Assembly (NCBI RefSeq): GCF_009730915.1
Contig: NC_052478.1
Location: 21,618,387-21,682,386, forward strand
Direction of reading: 5' to 3'
DNA: 64,000 nt
From: Dioscorea cayenensis subsp. rotundata
Taxonomy: Eukaryota; Streptophyta; Magnoliopsida; Dioscoreales; Dioscoreaceae
Positions 12,129-26,611 of this stretch are shown here, piece after piece. The translations under genes were made by a program, and so were the position numbers. The notes under the pieces were generated by a model. It ran no database searches and was not told the origin of the DNA. It saw only the letters and a program-made list of their open reading frames with translations. Position 1 is the stretch's first letter; each line of letters begins with the position of its first letter.

Positions 12129-14547
12129 ACACGTCCTCCAAAACCCGAATTATAATTTTCTACAAGGGTATATACGCAAAAAGAAAAAAACCAAGGGTTT
12201 TTTTGAAAAAAAAAATATTAAATTTTTAGATGATTTTTTGTGAAGCAATAATGAATGGAGGTGTATATACACGTCATGCAATTTGTAGATAGCTCTATGA
12301 GGGGTATTTTGGGAATTAAACAGACGTTCATGGAATTTTTTTGCCATTTTTATTTTTTAATTTTATTTATTTTTTAATTATGAGTATTCAATTTTAGATA
12401 TATTTACTTATTTTTAAGTGTATAAAAATATGATCTCTTATTTTAGGAGATGAATATGACTTATATTTTCTTACAGAGGATGTGTGCAAAAAAAGAAATA
12501 TGTAATTTTCGTTTTTTTTTTGTTTTTTTAATTGGATATTCAGATTAAAAAAAGAAATATGAAAAAGGACAGTGGATTTATTGAAAAAAACAAAAGTGAA
12601 AACTTTTAGTTGCCTGTCATCTTTTGAATTACATATTTTCTAAAGGACTTTCTTGAATGGTGGATTGTTTTTATATATAATAGAAATTAAGAGAAATTAA
12701 TTAATTTTAGATATATTAACTCATTTTTAATTTAAGAGTATAATAATCTTTTATTTTTAATGAATGATAAATTTTACAGGGGTATATATGCAAAAGAGCT
12801 CTTTAATTTTTTGGGGGGAATTAGAATTTAAAAAAAGAATAAAGAAATTAGAAAAAGGTTGTGAACTGGCATGACCCGAGATATTCTAATTCCATTATTT
12901 ATTTATATATTTCTTTTATTTTTATATTTTCTATTTATTTTATTTATTTATTAGATTATTATGGGGAAAAAAAAGAAGAAGAAAAGAAAAAAGTTGTTTA
13001 GCTGGCTTGTCCAATTGATTGATTTGATAATTTTAGAGGAAAGAAAAGCATGTGGTTAGCTTAACTTTTTATTACTTAATTTATTTCCTAGAAAAAAAAT
13101 ATTAAATTTGAATTAAATAAATATCACTTTCACTATATTATTATACATATAATTACAAAATTAACAATTTTGACTTTTAGAAAAAAAATATATATATATA
13201 TATGCCATTATTGTATATAAATATTATATGATTTTGGAGGTACAAGATCAAAGTAAGTATCAAGCATGAACTAGTTATTATACAACACAAAATTATATTG
13301 ACTAACTCTCAAGTTTTAAGTTAACTTACATTGCATGCATGAAGTTCACTTTATGATCAATTATTTAAAAACATGGTCATTAAATATGAGAGAGACTAGT
13401 AAAATTTTCCTTTAAGACAAAGCAAAAAATCAAATGGTGGAACCAACTTGAAAGAGAAAAGCATTATTGTGTGTGCTATCTAAAATTAATGTGACCATCT
13501 TTCATGAGACACTTCATATCATATCAAACTCATATTCATAATATATATATAATCTTTTTAATAGCCATCCAATGAAATGATGTTTCTCAAGTATGCAAGC
13601 AGATGAAATTTTAACTGTGAGATTTTGTGATGACTGATAAATATAATTTTAATTTCTTTTATGTACTTTGTTTTGAGATGTTAGTGACAGCTTTCTTAAT
13701 CAAAGTTCATATTAAATATTATAACATTCTTGTGTCACAACAGTAAGAAAGATCATGGATGGGTGATTTTTTTTTAAAAGTCATTTTCTGAAAAATCCTG
13801 TCATGCTCTCAATTATTTCTCTTATTACTATAGGGTCACATAACCATCAGTGGTGGTACCACATTACTTTAATTTTGTTATTATGTATTTCTTCATTTGC
13901 TTTAACTTTTATTGATATGGATTGTGTGTTATTTTCCTTGTATGTCATTGTTTTGAATTCATTTTTTAATATATTTTACTAATTTATTTATTTAAACAAA
14001 ATTTAAAAAAAAATTCTATACCGCTTAAAGACCATGCATATTTTATTTTCATTAGCCTAATCATTTTATCACATGAGAGAGTTATTAATGTAAACCAATT
14101 GCCACTGAGTATTTTATATAAGGTGTTTGTGTTCTATTAAAAAGTTGGTTCAAATCTCAACTCAAACAAGATGAGAACATATGTGTATTGAAAGATTAAT
14201 TTCAGACCAATGTACATCCCTTATAATATTTATATTATACACTAGATTTAGACATTCTCATCAAATAATTTTACAAGTTGTTTAATTAAAGAAAAGATAA
14301 TTAATTTTGACTTATATTAAAATATAACAATTGAAGACCGCGATGATATAATTTATTACAACTTTCTCTGATTAAAAAAAAAAATTGCGTTTAAAATCAC
14401 TACTCAAGCTTGACTTTGAATAGTTTGAGTAGGGATCTTGACCAAATGGTCCCTATGGTCTCCTTTGAATAACTTGCTTAGATGTCATGTCCTTTTCCTA
14501 TTTAGCTTTTGGCTTTCTATATTCAAGTAGGAGACTATAGTTTTTGG

Positions 14548-14583
<36 letters not shown>

Positions 14584-15541
14584 TAAAAACTTCATCTTAC
14601 TTCTTTATTTTACAAATTTTATCCTATATTTTCTATTTTTATTTCCACACTTATTCTCAAAAAAGTTCATATTATTATATACTAATTTGTAATTTTTATC
14701 ATATATATATATATATATATGAATGATATACCTTTCTAAAAGTATATAACGACTAATATATCATTGATGAATGAAAAGATTAGAGAAACAATGGTCTGTT
14801 TTTTTAATTAAAATTTTTAGTTGATTTTTTTTTATCAAAGATACATATGAGTAAATAAAAATAATTGTAAAACTATTTTGAAATATATATATATATATAT
14901 ATATATAAACTTTCCCTTTTTTGTAGAGATATGCTAGAAAAAAAAATCTGTTCAAAAGAACCAAGGCATAGCTTAATTATTTTTTACTTTGTTTGTGTTT
15001 GAAAGATCTTAAGTTCGGAACTTCTCAAATATAATATAAAAATAAAAAAGATGTTTGTAGTCACTAGTTTGTCAAAAAAACAAAAATAAAAATCCGATTG
15101 ATCATTATATCAATTTTTTTATTAAATGCATGCATATAAAAATCAAATTAACAAGATGATAATGCATTTCAATAATATGGTGGTTGACATAATACTATTG
15201 CATCCAAGAAATTTGGGGGTGATGAAACTACAATGAAAATGATTAATTCAGTTAACACAAAAACAATGCACATGATGGGTTGCTATAAAAGCAAAACATG
15301 TTAGTTTGTGACACAAATATGCCACCTCTAAAAGGCATCAAAGTAGTTTCCAATCAATTTCCAATGCTTTATTATTTTTTAAAGTCGCCTCATTCACATG
15401 TATTGGTGTGCTTAATTGGGTATCAATGTGGCATTTTCTAGGGTTTCTCTAATCACCATCACATGTAGGGTTGCGACCACATTTATAATAAGATAATGTT
15501 TTAATTTTTGATATTTTTTTCATTGTTAATATAATTTATTA

Positions 15542-15752
15542 CATGAAACCAACACTTGAGTGATAAGGCACTTGGTAGCATGATGAACACATGTGAGGTC
15601 GAAATCTTTAAGCTCACATATAGTAGTCCTCAAAGACCATACTGTTCATTTACATGAGTTTTGATGTAGGTCCCCTATATAAGGAGCTGTATTTTTCACT
15701 CTTAAAAATTGCATGATAGTGGGAATTTAAGTCGTCGTGAAGGTTATGCTAT
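15542..15752 (+). mobile_element. Possible SINE-like insertion (12-bp direct flanks)
   Basis: A 211-base segment is flanked by an exact 12-base repeat TATAATTTATTA at 15530-15541 and 15753-15764. Its first 70 bases (GAGTGATAAGGCACTTGG, then GAGGTCGAAATC) look like decayed tRNA A and B boxes. There is no poly(A) tail and the flanks are AT-rich, so chance is not excluded. Confidence 0.35.
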
Positions 15753-15909
15753 TATAATTTATTATCTCTGGAGCGTATATGATAGTGTTTTCGATTATCT
15801 CATGTGCCCTCACTCATATATAATAAATCCATGGAGGCTCAGTATTTCACTCTGAACCCGATACACTCAGCGATATGTTTAGTCTCTTCAACTACACTTT
15901 AATGATCAA

Positions 15910-15911
<2 letters not shown>

Positions 15912-15958
<47 letters not shown>

Positions 15959-15960
15959 AT
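15912..15960. repeat. (TAA)n/(TTA)n palindromic microsatellite
   Basis: A run of TAA triplets is followed directly by TTA triplets, making a nearly perfect inverted repeat of about 48 bases that could extrude as a cruciform. Confidence 0.9.
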
Positions 15961-17235
15961 TTATCACATAAAAACTATCTTTTGTTGGCTTATTAAATAT
16001 TTAAGGTTTTGTTTTGCATAAAAACCCTTATGATTTTTTTATTTTTTGGTTATATATCTTTTTACAAACAATCAATTAAAAAATTATTAAAATCTATTTT
16101 CGTGATGTTTTCCAAATTAAAATCCTCTTGTAGAAGTAATATAATAATCTTCTCAGTAATATAAATGTTATTCAATCTGTTCCCTTTTTTTTAGTGCCAG
16201 TGTTTTTTATAGAAGATGTTATACTGAAAATAGTGTCTTCTAATTTTCATGTAATCATCATATTTTTCATTGTTTTATTTATTTGTTTATTTAAAGTATA
16301 TGAGTGAGACATAATCCACTAATAATTAATTTACCCTATTATTTTAATTCATCTCAAGCAAAATAAATAAATAAATACAAGAATCAATCAATATTTTTAT
16401 AAAATTTGTAAATTGATTTGCAATCATAAAAATATGTAAGTGGATAAAAATGTTTAATAAAATTATATAAATAAATGTGATTTTTATGAGGGTAACTTTT
16501 ATAGGATATTTTGTGTAATTTTTTTTCTTCAAATTTTAACTTATTAATGTTTCACTCAATTAGTGTTATTAAAGTTGTGTAAATCATGAAAACATACTTT
16601 GTATTAATTTTGACTTGTGAAAACATGAAACAGAAAAGTTTTTTTTTGGTGTGTGCTTGAGAATTAACTAAAAATGAATTTAGATTAAATATTTTCAATT
16701 TATCCAAATTTTTACTTGTTCTTAAAATTTCCTAAGAATTTTATAATTAAGATAGATATTATTAAAAATAAAACATTAAACATGAGACAAGTCATGTGAG
16801 ATTTTTAGAATTTTGGAAATATTATGGTCCCATTATTTGAACATGAAAAGCATGATTGAATAAATTTTGGCGGCAAAAGCCAACATTGTTATTTTGATTA
16901 ATGTTTTAAAATTATTATTTTTTATATAAGAATAAATCTCCTACCACATGTGTAATTTTCTTTAAAAAAAATCAGCTGATATTTTTTTAAGGGCCATTTT
17001 AAGGTATGATTTAAAATTAATAATATTGATAATTCCTAAAAAAATAATTTCCCTCCAAAATACATCAATATTTGTATATACATCCTACAAGCATAATCAA
17101 ATCACAAAATTCTTTGACAAATATCCTTAAAAAAACATTTTAACTTATTTATATATCTCTAGAAAATATTTTTGATTTGTTGATATACCATGATTAACAA
17201 TCCACTTACTCTGAAATTTAGCAATGCGTAACTGA

Positions 17236-18235
17236 NNNNNNNNNNNNNNNNNNNNNNNNNNNNNNNNNNNNNNNNNNNNNNNNNNNNNNNNNNNNNNNNN
17301 NNNNNNNNNNNNNNNNNNNNNNNNNNNNNNNNNNNNNNNNNNNNNNNNNNNNNNNNNNNNNNNNNNNNNNNNNNNNNNNNNNNNNNNNNNNNNNNNNNNN
17401 NNNNNNNNNNNNNNNNNNNNNNNNNNNNNNNNNNNNNNNNNNNNNNNNNNNNNNNNNNNNNNNNNNNNNNNNNNNNNNNNNNNNNNNNNNNNNNNNNNNN
17501 NNNNNNNNNNNNNNNNNNNNNNNNNNNNNNNNNNNNNNNNNNNNNNNNNNNNNNNNNNNNNNNNNNNNNNNNNNNNNNNNNNNNNNNNNNNNNNNNNNNN
17601 NNNNNNNNNNNNNNNNNNNNNNNNNNNNNNNNNNNNNNNNNNNNNNNNNNNNNNNNNNNNNNNNNNNNNNNNNNNNNNNNNNNNNNNNNNNNNNNNNNNN
17701 NNNNNNNNNNNNNNNNNNNNNNNNNNNNNNNNNNNNNNNNNNNNNNNNNNNNNNNNNNNNNNNNNNNNNNNNNNNNNNNNNNNNNNNNNNNNNNNNNNNN
17801 NNNNNNNNNNNNNNNNNNNNNNNNNNNNNNNNNNNNNNNNNNNNNNNNNNNNNNNNNNNNNNNNNNNNNNNNNNNNNNNNNNNNNNNNNNNNNNNNNNNN
17901 NNNNNNNNNNNNNNNNNNNNNNNNNNNNNNNNNNNNNNNNNNNNNNNNNNNNNNNNNNNNNNNNNNNNNNNNNNNNNNNNNNNNNNNNNNNNNNNNNNNN
18001 NNNNNNNNNNNNNNNNNNNNNNNNNNNNNNNNNNNNNNNNNNNNNNNNNNNNNNNNNNNNNNNNNNNNNNNNNNNNNNNNNNNNNNNNNNNNNNNNNNNN
18101 NNNNNNNNNNNNNNNNNNNNNNNNNNNNNNNNNNNNNNNNNNNNNNNNNNNNNNNNNNNNNNNNNNNNNNNNNNNNNNNNNNNNNNNNNNNNNNNNNNNN
18201 NNNNNNNNNNNNNNNNNNNNNNNNNNNNNNNNNNN
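17236..18235. other. Assembly gap of 1000 N
   Basis: Exactly 1000 ambiguous bases, so probably a scaffold gap of fixed or estimated size. Any gene inside is invisible, and the long apparent ORF across it is an artefact. Confidence 0.99.
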
Positions 18236-19160
18236 TGTGACATACTATAATCGCAAAACCAATTTAATACATAAAGAACGCTTAAAATATGCCACAAGAA
18301 GTTGTATATTTATTTAGTATTTTTTTCGTAGATAATCAAAATGGTCCATGTTTCTATTTCCTTTTTGACATAGAGACATGTGGTTTGTTCAGTCACACCC
18401 AGTGAGTTGTTTATTTATTAATTCTTACAATATATTTTTATCTTTATTATTATTAACCATAACAACCCCTACTAAAGTCCATCCAACCCCAACTAAACAT
18501 GTACTATTTTACAAATAAATTAATGAAACCACTTCTCATCCTCCTCAATAAATTACTAAAGATCAATCTTAAGACAGTGTTTTTAATGCCAAAAACTTGA
18601 AATAATTTTTGTTGAGGCATAAAAAAACTTTCTTTTGTACTATTATATTATATATATATATAGATGGTATGCAGATGAAAAGGTAAAAAAAATGGAGGCA
18701 AAACAATACATTTCTTCCATAAATTATTATTATTATTATAAAATATGGATAAATCATATATTAAGGACATGCAATACAGGCGTGGAGTTAATATTTTAAT
18801 GCATTTGACCTTATATTATGTATAAGATAAGGTTTTAACTTGGTTTTAGTAGGAGTTAAATATTGAATATCTTGTGCCACTAGATCAAGCGGATGCTAAC
18901 CGAATTTCAATTTTATCAGCTTTATAATCGTAAACATATATATATATATATATATATTGGCATGAACATATGAAATTATGAGTTTTTGTAGGGGTATTTA
19001 TGAAAAAGTCCTCGTATTTATTTATTTATTTATCAACAGTACAATTATCCAAAGAGAGAAAAGAGCAAACCAAGAAGATATTTTTCATGTCCTCCAAAGT
19101 CCACACTCTCATCACTGACAAAGCTCTGAGCATTGAGCTTCATCTTCTTCTCAGCCATTG
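18236..19160. other. Intergenic AT-rich DNA and CCS1 5' flank
   Basis: No gene seen. A (TA)n tract lies at about 18936-18957. The pyrimidine-rich stretch from 19080 to 19160 is probably the CCS1 5'UTR; no clear TATA box was found. Confidence 0.5.
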
Positions 19161-22100
19161 ATGTCTCTTCTCCTAAACCCCATCAGAACACTCTCAATCT
19201 CACCATTGTTGCCATCCTCCAAAGCTCACCTCTTTCTCAGTCCCAATTCCAAGCTCAGAAGCTTCCAAAGCACCAAAAATGAAGCCTTGCCAAGCAAAAC
19301 TAAGAAAAAAATTGTTCTTTTTGATGTAGCTCCTCCAGTTTCAGAGGATGATAATGGCATTGTGGAGAATGGAAGGGTTTCAGAGGGACAGAGGAAGCTT
19401 GGTGGAGTTCCTCCTCCTCCTCCTTTGGGTTTTCTCAGAAAGGGGCTTAAGAGAGTTTTGGCTGCTCTTTCTAACTTGCCTTTGGCTATTGGGGAGATGT
19501 TCACCATTGCTTCCCTCATGGCTTTGGGTATGCTTTCTGATTCTTGTTTTTCATTTTCTTTGAATTATTTTCTTTGATTTTGAGGCATTTTGATTTGCAA
19601 CACTGTTATTTTGTTTCATAGGATTCATAAAAGGGGGATTTTTTGTGCTTGTTAGTGATATGTTTTGCTATAATTGAAGTAGATTAACATATGTATGTTA
19701 TATTGCTGCAATGAAATCCGGTATTTTAGTGCTTATTGATCCTGTGTTTTGCTATAATAGAAGTTGCTTAACATTGTCTATGTTTCATTTCTGCAATGAA
19801 ATGAGATATTTAAGTGCTTGTTGATGCTGTGTTTTTGCTATAATTGAAGTTGCTTTAACATTGTCTATTTTGCATTTCTGCAATGAAATGAGATATTTTA
19901 GTGCTTATTGATGCTGTGTTTGCTACAGTTAAAGTTGCTTAGCATTAACTATGTTGCATTTCTACAATGAAAGCAAATATTTTTGTGCTTATATATTGAT
20001 GTTCTGTCTTGCTATAATTGAAGTAGATTAACATTATCTATGCTGCATTTCTACTATGAAAGGAGATAGTTTAGTGGTTATTGATGAAATATTTTGCTAT
20101 AATTGTAGTGTATTAGCATTATATATGTTGCATCCCTACAATGAAAGCAGATCTTTTAGTGTTTATTGTAGCTAAGATTTGCTATAATTGAAGGAGTTTA
20201 ACATTATATATGCTTCATTTCTGCAATGAAAGGAGATACGCCAGTGTTTATTGATGTTATGTTTTGCTATAATTGAAGTAGATTAATATTATCTATGTTG
20301 CATTTCTACAATAAAAGGAAATAATTATTGCTTATATATTGATATGATGTTATGTTTTGGTGTAACTGAAGTAGATTAAAATTATCTATGCTACATCTAT
20401 ATATGTATATACATTGTTAAATGTTTCTCATCCCTGAACGAGCAAAAATTTTGTACTAAGATTTTTATGAAGTCAGTGCCTGACCAATGTTTCTGTTTTT
20501 TTTTTCCTCGCTTTAAACTTCAAAGCCACTGTAATTGATCAAGGGGAGGCACCTGACTACTACTTCAAGAAATATCCAGAAGAAAATCCTGTGTTTGGAT
20601 TTTTTACTTGGAGATTGATTCTTACTCTTGGATTTGACCATATGTTCACCTCTCCTGTTTTTCTCGGCATGTTGGTTCTTCTTGCAGCATCACTCATGGC
20701 CTGTACATACACAACCCAGATCCCCATGGTCAAAGTTGCCAGAAGGTCTAATGTTTCTATACATTGCATGCCATTAACACTTAGTTGAATTTTATACTTA
20801 ACCAAAAGAAATCCTACATGCAGATGGTCGTTTATGCACTCATCAGAGACTATTCGCAAATTGGAATTTTTTGACTCACTGCCACAAGCATCCATCCAGG
20901 ACTTGGGTGTCATTTTAATGGGGTCTGGTTTTGAGGTAAACAAGAATCAATTTTTTATGTATCATTCAGCACATAACATCAATATATAAGTACTGTGCCA
21001 CATAAAGAAAATAGCATTTACCTATCTGAAGAAATGGGCAATGTTTATAGTTGTGATATTTTTCTTATCGATCAATTTTCTTTTTATTTACACTTTTGGG
21101 TGTGATAGGTGTTCGTAAAAGGGCCATGTTTATATGCCTTCAAGGGTCTAGCAGGACGGTTTGCTCCCATTGGCGTGCACATAGCAATGCTTTTGATCAT
21201 GGCCGGAGGGACTCTTAGTTCAACTGGTAGCTTTCGAGGCTCTGTTGATGTTCCTCAAGGGTTAAATTTTGTCATCGGAGATGTGATGAAACCAAATGGA
21301 TTTCTTTCTACTCCAAGTGAAGCTTTTGACACAGAAGTTCATGTTAATAAATTCTTTATGGATTACTATGATAGCGGAGAGGTAATCCTCTTGCATTTCA
21401 ATGCATTATAAGTTCCATCTTAATACTTCTCATTCTTTTCGTAAGCTGAACAATAATTTCATATTCAGGTCTCACAATTCCACAGCGATCTTTCGCTGTT
21501 TAGCCTTGACGGGAAAGAACTAATGAGAAAAACAATTAGTGTTAATGATCCTCTAAGATATAAAGGCATCACAATCTATCAAACTGATTGGGGTTTCTCG
21601 GCACTTCAAGTCTCAAAGGACGGTGAAGGCCCATACAATCTTCCGGTGGCGCCTTTACAGATAAATGGTGACAAGAAACTTTATGGCACATTTCTTCCAG
21701 TTGGAAATACAGATTCGCCTAATGTGAAGGGAATGTATGGTCCTTTACTTTATATCTCTACATGTGATCGATATCTTTTTATATCTAATATATCTAATGT
21801 TTTGAGCTGTCAGATCGATGCTTGCACGAGATCTGCAATCTATTGTCTTGTATGACCAAGAGGGGAAGTTTGTGGGAGTGCGTCGACCCAGCTCAAAACT
21901 ACCTATTGACATTGATGGCATGAGTATAGTTATAGAAGATGCAATTGGTAGTACTGGTCTCGATTTGAAGGTGAGAACACTGATCATTCTTTTTCATTGC
22001 ATTAAACTATACTGCTGATTTGTATACTGTTTTATTCTCTTGCCACAGACTGATCCTGGCGTACCTGTCGTCTATGCTGGTTTCGGTGCTCTTATGCTCA

Positions 22101-22359
22101 CTACTTGCATCAGCTTTTTATCTCATTCACAGGTACTAAATTTTCTAATTCCTCGCAACAACTCAATAAGCTTTATATATATATAAATATAAATACACAT
22201 GCACATTATCGATTTATATAGATATGGGCGTTGCAAGACGGAACAACAGTGGTGGTCGGTGGAAAGACTAATCGAGCGAAGCTTGAATTTCCAGAAGAGA
22301 TGAATGATTTGCTTGATAAAGTACCTGAACTTGTGAATGCTGACGATAATACTGCTTGA
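19161..22359 (+). CDS. CCS1: Cytochrome c biogenesis protein CCS1, chloroplast (ResB family), eight exons
   Basis: Exons 19161-19527, 20526-20745, 20824-20935, 21109-21381, 21469-21734, 21814-21970, 22049-22132 and 22222-22359 join in frame with GT-AG sites to give 538 residues. CCS1 with CcsA forms the thylakoid System II machine that delivers and attaches haem to cytochromes f and c6 in the lumen. The N-terminus is Ser/Leu-rich and without many acids, as in a plastid transit peptide, followed by a proline run. ResB features in order: NLPLAIGEMFTIASLMAL (membrane), DQGEAPDYYF, FTWRLILTLGFDHMFTSP, a second membrane span with SLMACTYTTQIP, FAPIGVHIAMLLIMAGGTLS (membrane, conserved His), a long lumenal region with DYYDSGEV and YQTDWGFSALQ, and a last span before HSQIWALQDGT. 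The start is ATG at 19161. Exon 1 ends MAL and exon 2 restores ATVIDQGEAP. Confidence 0.95.
19668..20400 (+). repeat. 85-bp minisatellite (about 8.5 copies) inside CCS1 intron 1
   Basis: The word TGCTATAATTGAAGT recurs near 19667, 19750, 19836, 19920 (decayed), 20010, 20093, 20178 and 20264, with a ninth partial copy near 20356. Each unit continues with TTAACATTATCTATG, TTGCATTTCTGCAATGAAA and GAGATATTTTAGTGCTTATT. Units are 83-92 bases and clearly diverged. The array makes up about three quarters of the 998-base intron. Confidence 0.9.
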
Positions 22360-25300
22360 TCATTACTTGGTTACACATTCTACATTTTCGATACACCCTT
22401 TGAGAATTGGTATACAAATTTTGAAGGATGACTGTAAAGTGGAGCATACGTATACAGCAGCTAGCTCATGTTGAAATTACTGGAAAGATCACAATGCTCT
22501 ACAATGGATAGAGGTTTTTCAGAAAAAAAAAATGTTGGATTGGAATGAAGATTCAGAAGATTATCATCATGACCATGAGTTGTAAATTGCAATCCTAGCT
22601 GTATGATAATGTATAGGACTGGGTATACATTTGGTTGATCATGGATATTTTTAAGCATTTTTTTGTAGAGCAGAGTGTTAAAAATTTAACGTACAACTTT
22701 AAAGAAAGCAAAACATTATTTTATTCTTTGTTGTTTCAATGGTGCTATTTACAAGAATGGTAAATTATGGATTGCCATTTTATAGTCCAGTGATATTTAT
22801 TTTATTTTGAAAAATAACGTTCATCGCTTAAGTTTGAAAACAAAGATACAATAGTGGTAGAAGATCTTTGGCCGAGGCGTGTGTACTTGTAATCCATATA
22901 TTGTGCAACTAGTGAAGGCACATGGCTGAACATTTATTTATATAAAAAAAAAGTTAATTATGAATCTATTTCCGGTTGTATGCACACTTGTTTCATTTGT
23001 AAAAAAAAATCATGGATCCATAGTTTACATGTGCTTTTTTTGCATCTAAAAATTAACTCCATTATAGATTATTAAAATATAATATATATTAAGTATTAAT
23101 TAGTATTAATATAGGATTTCAATGAGAATTTGTTTTTTAAATAAAAAAAATTTCTGGTGTTCTTGAATCTCAACCGTTTATGTTTGTAAGCTTGCCAATG
23201 CTCATTCATGATGAGCAAGATAAGAAACAAGGCTAAGCTATATGACTATTGGTGTATTTATATGATGTTTAGCCCTGCTTTGAGATTCGGATCCTTATGA
23301 GATAATGTACTTGAGAATAAAGTACATATCTGCAGATATGTCTGATAATGGTCCATTTAACCTTTAAAATATTTCCATTTTTTTATATAATGAAAATCCA
23401 AAAGCATTCCTTGTACACTCTCGGTTGACCAATATATCTGATATAAAATATAATTATTAAAAATGAGGAAAAAGTGTTTTATAACTTTAAAATTTTATAC
23501 TTCGATAATTTTAGAGTCGTTAATTTTAAACATTAAACAAAATCAATAAATTTTACATAACCAAATGTCTTGCATTTTCTTGTTTGTAAAAACAAAAAAC
23601 TGATAAAAAATGTTATATATATATAATAGAGCACTCATCATTTACGGACATTCATATCAACCATTAGATTTCAATTTAATGATTATGCATTATACAATAA
23701 ATAACATCACTGTATTTATAAATAATAGTATATTAAAAAATAGCCCTATTTTTACTAGACTTATAAAAACAAAAAAAAGATAATAAATTTTAATTTGTAC
23801 TTATTGCAGCAACTTAATTGTTACTATGTTTAACTACAGTTGTTCTACAAGTAACATATTCTATATATAAAACAATATAATATAATATAACAAAACTGAG
23901 CACTAGAGGCATATGTTTGTATATAATATATTATAATAAAAAATAATCATTATATTATTATTATTTTAATTTTTATTCTCCTTTCCCAATGACACAAATG
24001 CACACAACCTTTGCTATGTTGACTTAAGAATGATTCACTTTTGAGTTTTGATGATCACTTTTTACATATCATTTGTATTTTTTGTTAATCAATGTTTGTT
24101 TGTTTTTTCAAAAAAAAAAAAATGTTTGGTTTTCACTTTGAATTTTTTTTCACTTTCGGTGGATTGTTTTTTTTTTCTCATACTTTTCATTTATTTATTA
24201 TTGATGCTACTCATTTCTTGTCACTTTTATCTGTCATCTATTTACATGTTCACACTACTTTCATTGATATAATTTTTCTAAAAATTTTCATTATATAAAT
24301 ATTTTCACTTTAGTTAGTCATATTTGATGTGAGCAAATTAGTCATTCAATAGATTTGGCAGTCTCTTTCAAATCAAAATAATTTTAAAAACACTTCATAT
24401 TATAATATAATAATATGATTTGAATATAAACGTAAAGTAAGTTCTCTTAAACAGTAAAACAACCCAAATAAAATAAAATAAAATAATAATAATAATAATA
24501 GTAATAATAATAATAATTGGTAATTGCTTAAAATCCTTTGAAGATTTTCTTTATAGATATTTGACCATAACAAATTAGGGTATTCCCAAAGTGATCGACA
24601 TTACTTTTCAGTATCTCTGATATAAAAAACTGATGTTGATATGGGAATAACTGTCAGTTTTTAAGTGGAAACATATAATATTAAACGGAAAGATCAAATA
24701 TTAAATGAAAAAATAAATATTAAATAAAAATATAACATATTAAGTGAAAATTTATGTGGTTACACACTAACACATAAATACGTAATATTAAACACAAATA
24801 ATAATTATTAAACGGGAAGTAAATATTGTAAGATAGAATAAATTGACGGAATGAGTTACAGGAGAAAAAAAAATATACTGAAAAAGAAAAGGTTGTCTGG
24901 AAAATTCAAATATTTGAGGGTTGTTTGAGAAGTTTTAAAACTTTAAAGTAATTTTTCCTAATAATAAACCATCACATGCAAATAAACAAATAAAAAAAAG
25001 GAGAAATAAATATTGGAAAACAATGATTGATATGCCAAGAGATAAATGATGGAAGTCTTGTACTACCAAAGATGCATGGTTGGTCATGATAGGAACTAAT
25101 GAAATTATTATTTTTTAAAGCGTCTAGTTGGAGATGCACCATCATGATGTTCATTAACAAACAAAAAAAGAGTCCTTACATTCATCCTTAGTCAAAGATA
25201 TAGACTACCAACCTTCTCATAAGTCCATATATATATATATATATATATATATGCTACTTACTATGATAATGATAATAATACCAATATTATTCCCATAAAT

Positions 25301-26590
25301 TTGCCACCTCTCAAACATGCACTTATATATGGCTTCCACGTTTCATCTTCTTGTCCATACCTAATCCATGCATGCATGTCTTTCATGTTTTTGACTTTAC
25401 GATTTTTCAAAAATAATAAGTTCGAAATTAATTGAGATAAAATATTAAAAACTATATAAAAAAAAAATTTAGACATCTTTTAAATAAAATTTAACTCAAA
25501 ATTATATATTTAAACGATCCAAATCTTTACTGTTTGAACTAACCACTGTGGTTTCATACTTTTTTTTTATTTATATAATTTTTATAATATATTTGTTTAT
25601 ATTTGCTTATACTTGTCAATGAATGAAATACAGTGAAATTACTTGTGATTTTTAAAATATTATTGACCACTAAAATAATTTTGATGTTTTAATTGGGTTG
25701 AAATGCATGATTGTTTTACTCTTAAGTTTCATTAAAAAAATAAAAAAAAAATTTGCATAGATCCAAAATAAAAAATGAAAAGAGTTGTTTTAGCTCAAAT
25801 GAAAACATCATGCAATGTATAGGTCCAAAATTCAGTTTGAATTAAAAATTATAACCATTGGATCCAATCAGATACCATGATAGTCTTTTAATTATCCCAC
25901 AATATGGCCTTCCAATGTGAATGGTACTCACAAAATTTGGAATTTTCTTTCATAAAAATGTTAGGTGCACCTTACTAATCAATTTAATAATTAAAATTTT
26001 AAGAATTAGTGCAGACATATGTTTGTCATAAGTCAAACTCAAGATTTTTCTTGTTTTAGGAATGCATAATTAGTTAATTATAGATATAAAAAAGAAATTA
26101 ATAGCTGTTGAAGATAGAGATGCTCTGTTATTATTAAATTATTTTAAATTTAAGCTCCAGTTAGTTGATATTTGGTGTGTAAATCTATTGTCAAAGTCAA
26201 ATATCTAATTTAAAAAATCATTATTTATGATTACATTCCAACTTACTCAATTATGTTTTTCATGTTAGTAAATTTAATTTAAAAATTGAGATCCATCATC
26301 TAAATTTAGTCAATTGAGAAAAACTAATATAAGGGCATATATTATGTTGTCACATAGAATTTATTCAACAACAAAATATATAATTATTATTATCATTGAT
26401 AAAATTAGTCAATAATGATAATTATCGTTTATTATTTTGAGCTTCAGTTGTCATGTATATAAAAAAAAATTTTTTAAAAAAAAGTCTTTCTTGGTTAGCT
26501 TGCAATACCTAACTCGGTTGGTTGGGTAAATAAAAAAGACAAAATACATCCATCTATACATACATAATATATATGTACCGATGAGCATGT
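22360..26590. other. AT-rich intergenic DNA between CCS1 and MATE
   Basis: Over 4 kb with no supportable gene. It holds the CCS1 3' flank, an AAT-type microsatellite at about 24473-24520 and a (TA)n tract at about 25227-25252. Confidence 0.6.
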
Positions 26591-26611
26591 TATATATATA
26601 TATATATTTTT

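Larger units (their letters stand above)
12129..17235. other. Gene-poor AT-rich DNA up to an assembly gap
   Basis: Over 5 kb with no supportable gene. It holds (TA)n tracts (near 13186, 14552, 14701, 14882), one possible TSD-flanked repeat (15542-15752) and an AAT/ATT palindrome (15912-15960). Confidence 0.6.

Noticed and set aside
14100-14200. B-box-like GGTTCAAATCTC as a third SINE
   Set aside because: No convincing A box at the right distance and no flanking duplication.
17218-18297. 359-codon open frame on the minus strand
   Set aside because: It runs through 1000 N; only about 25 real residues exist at its ends.
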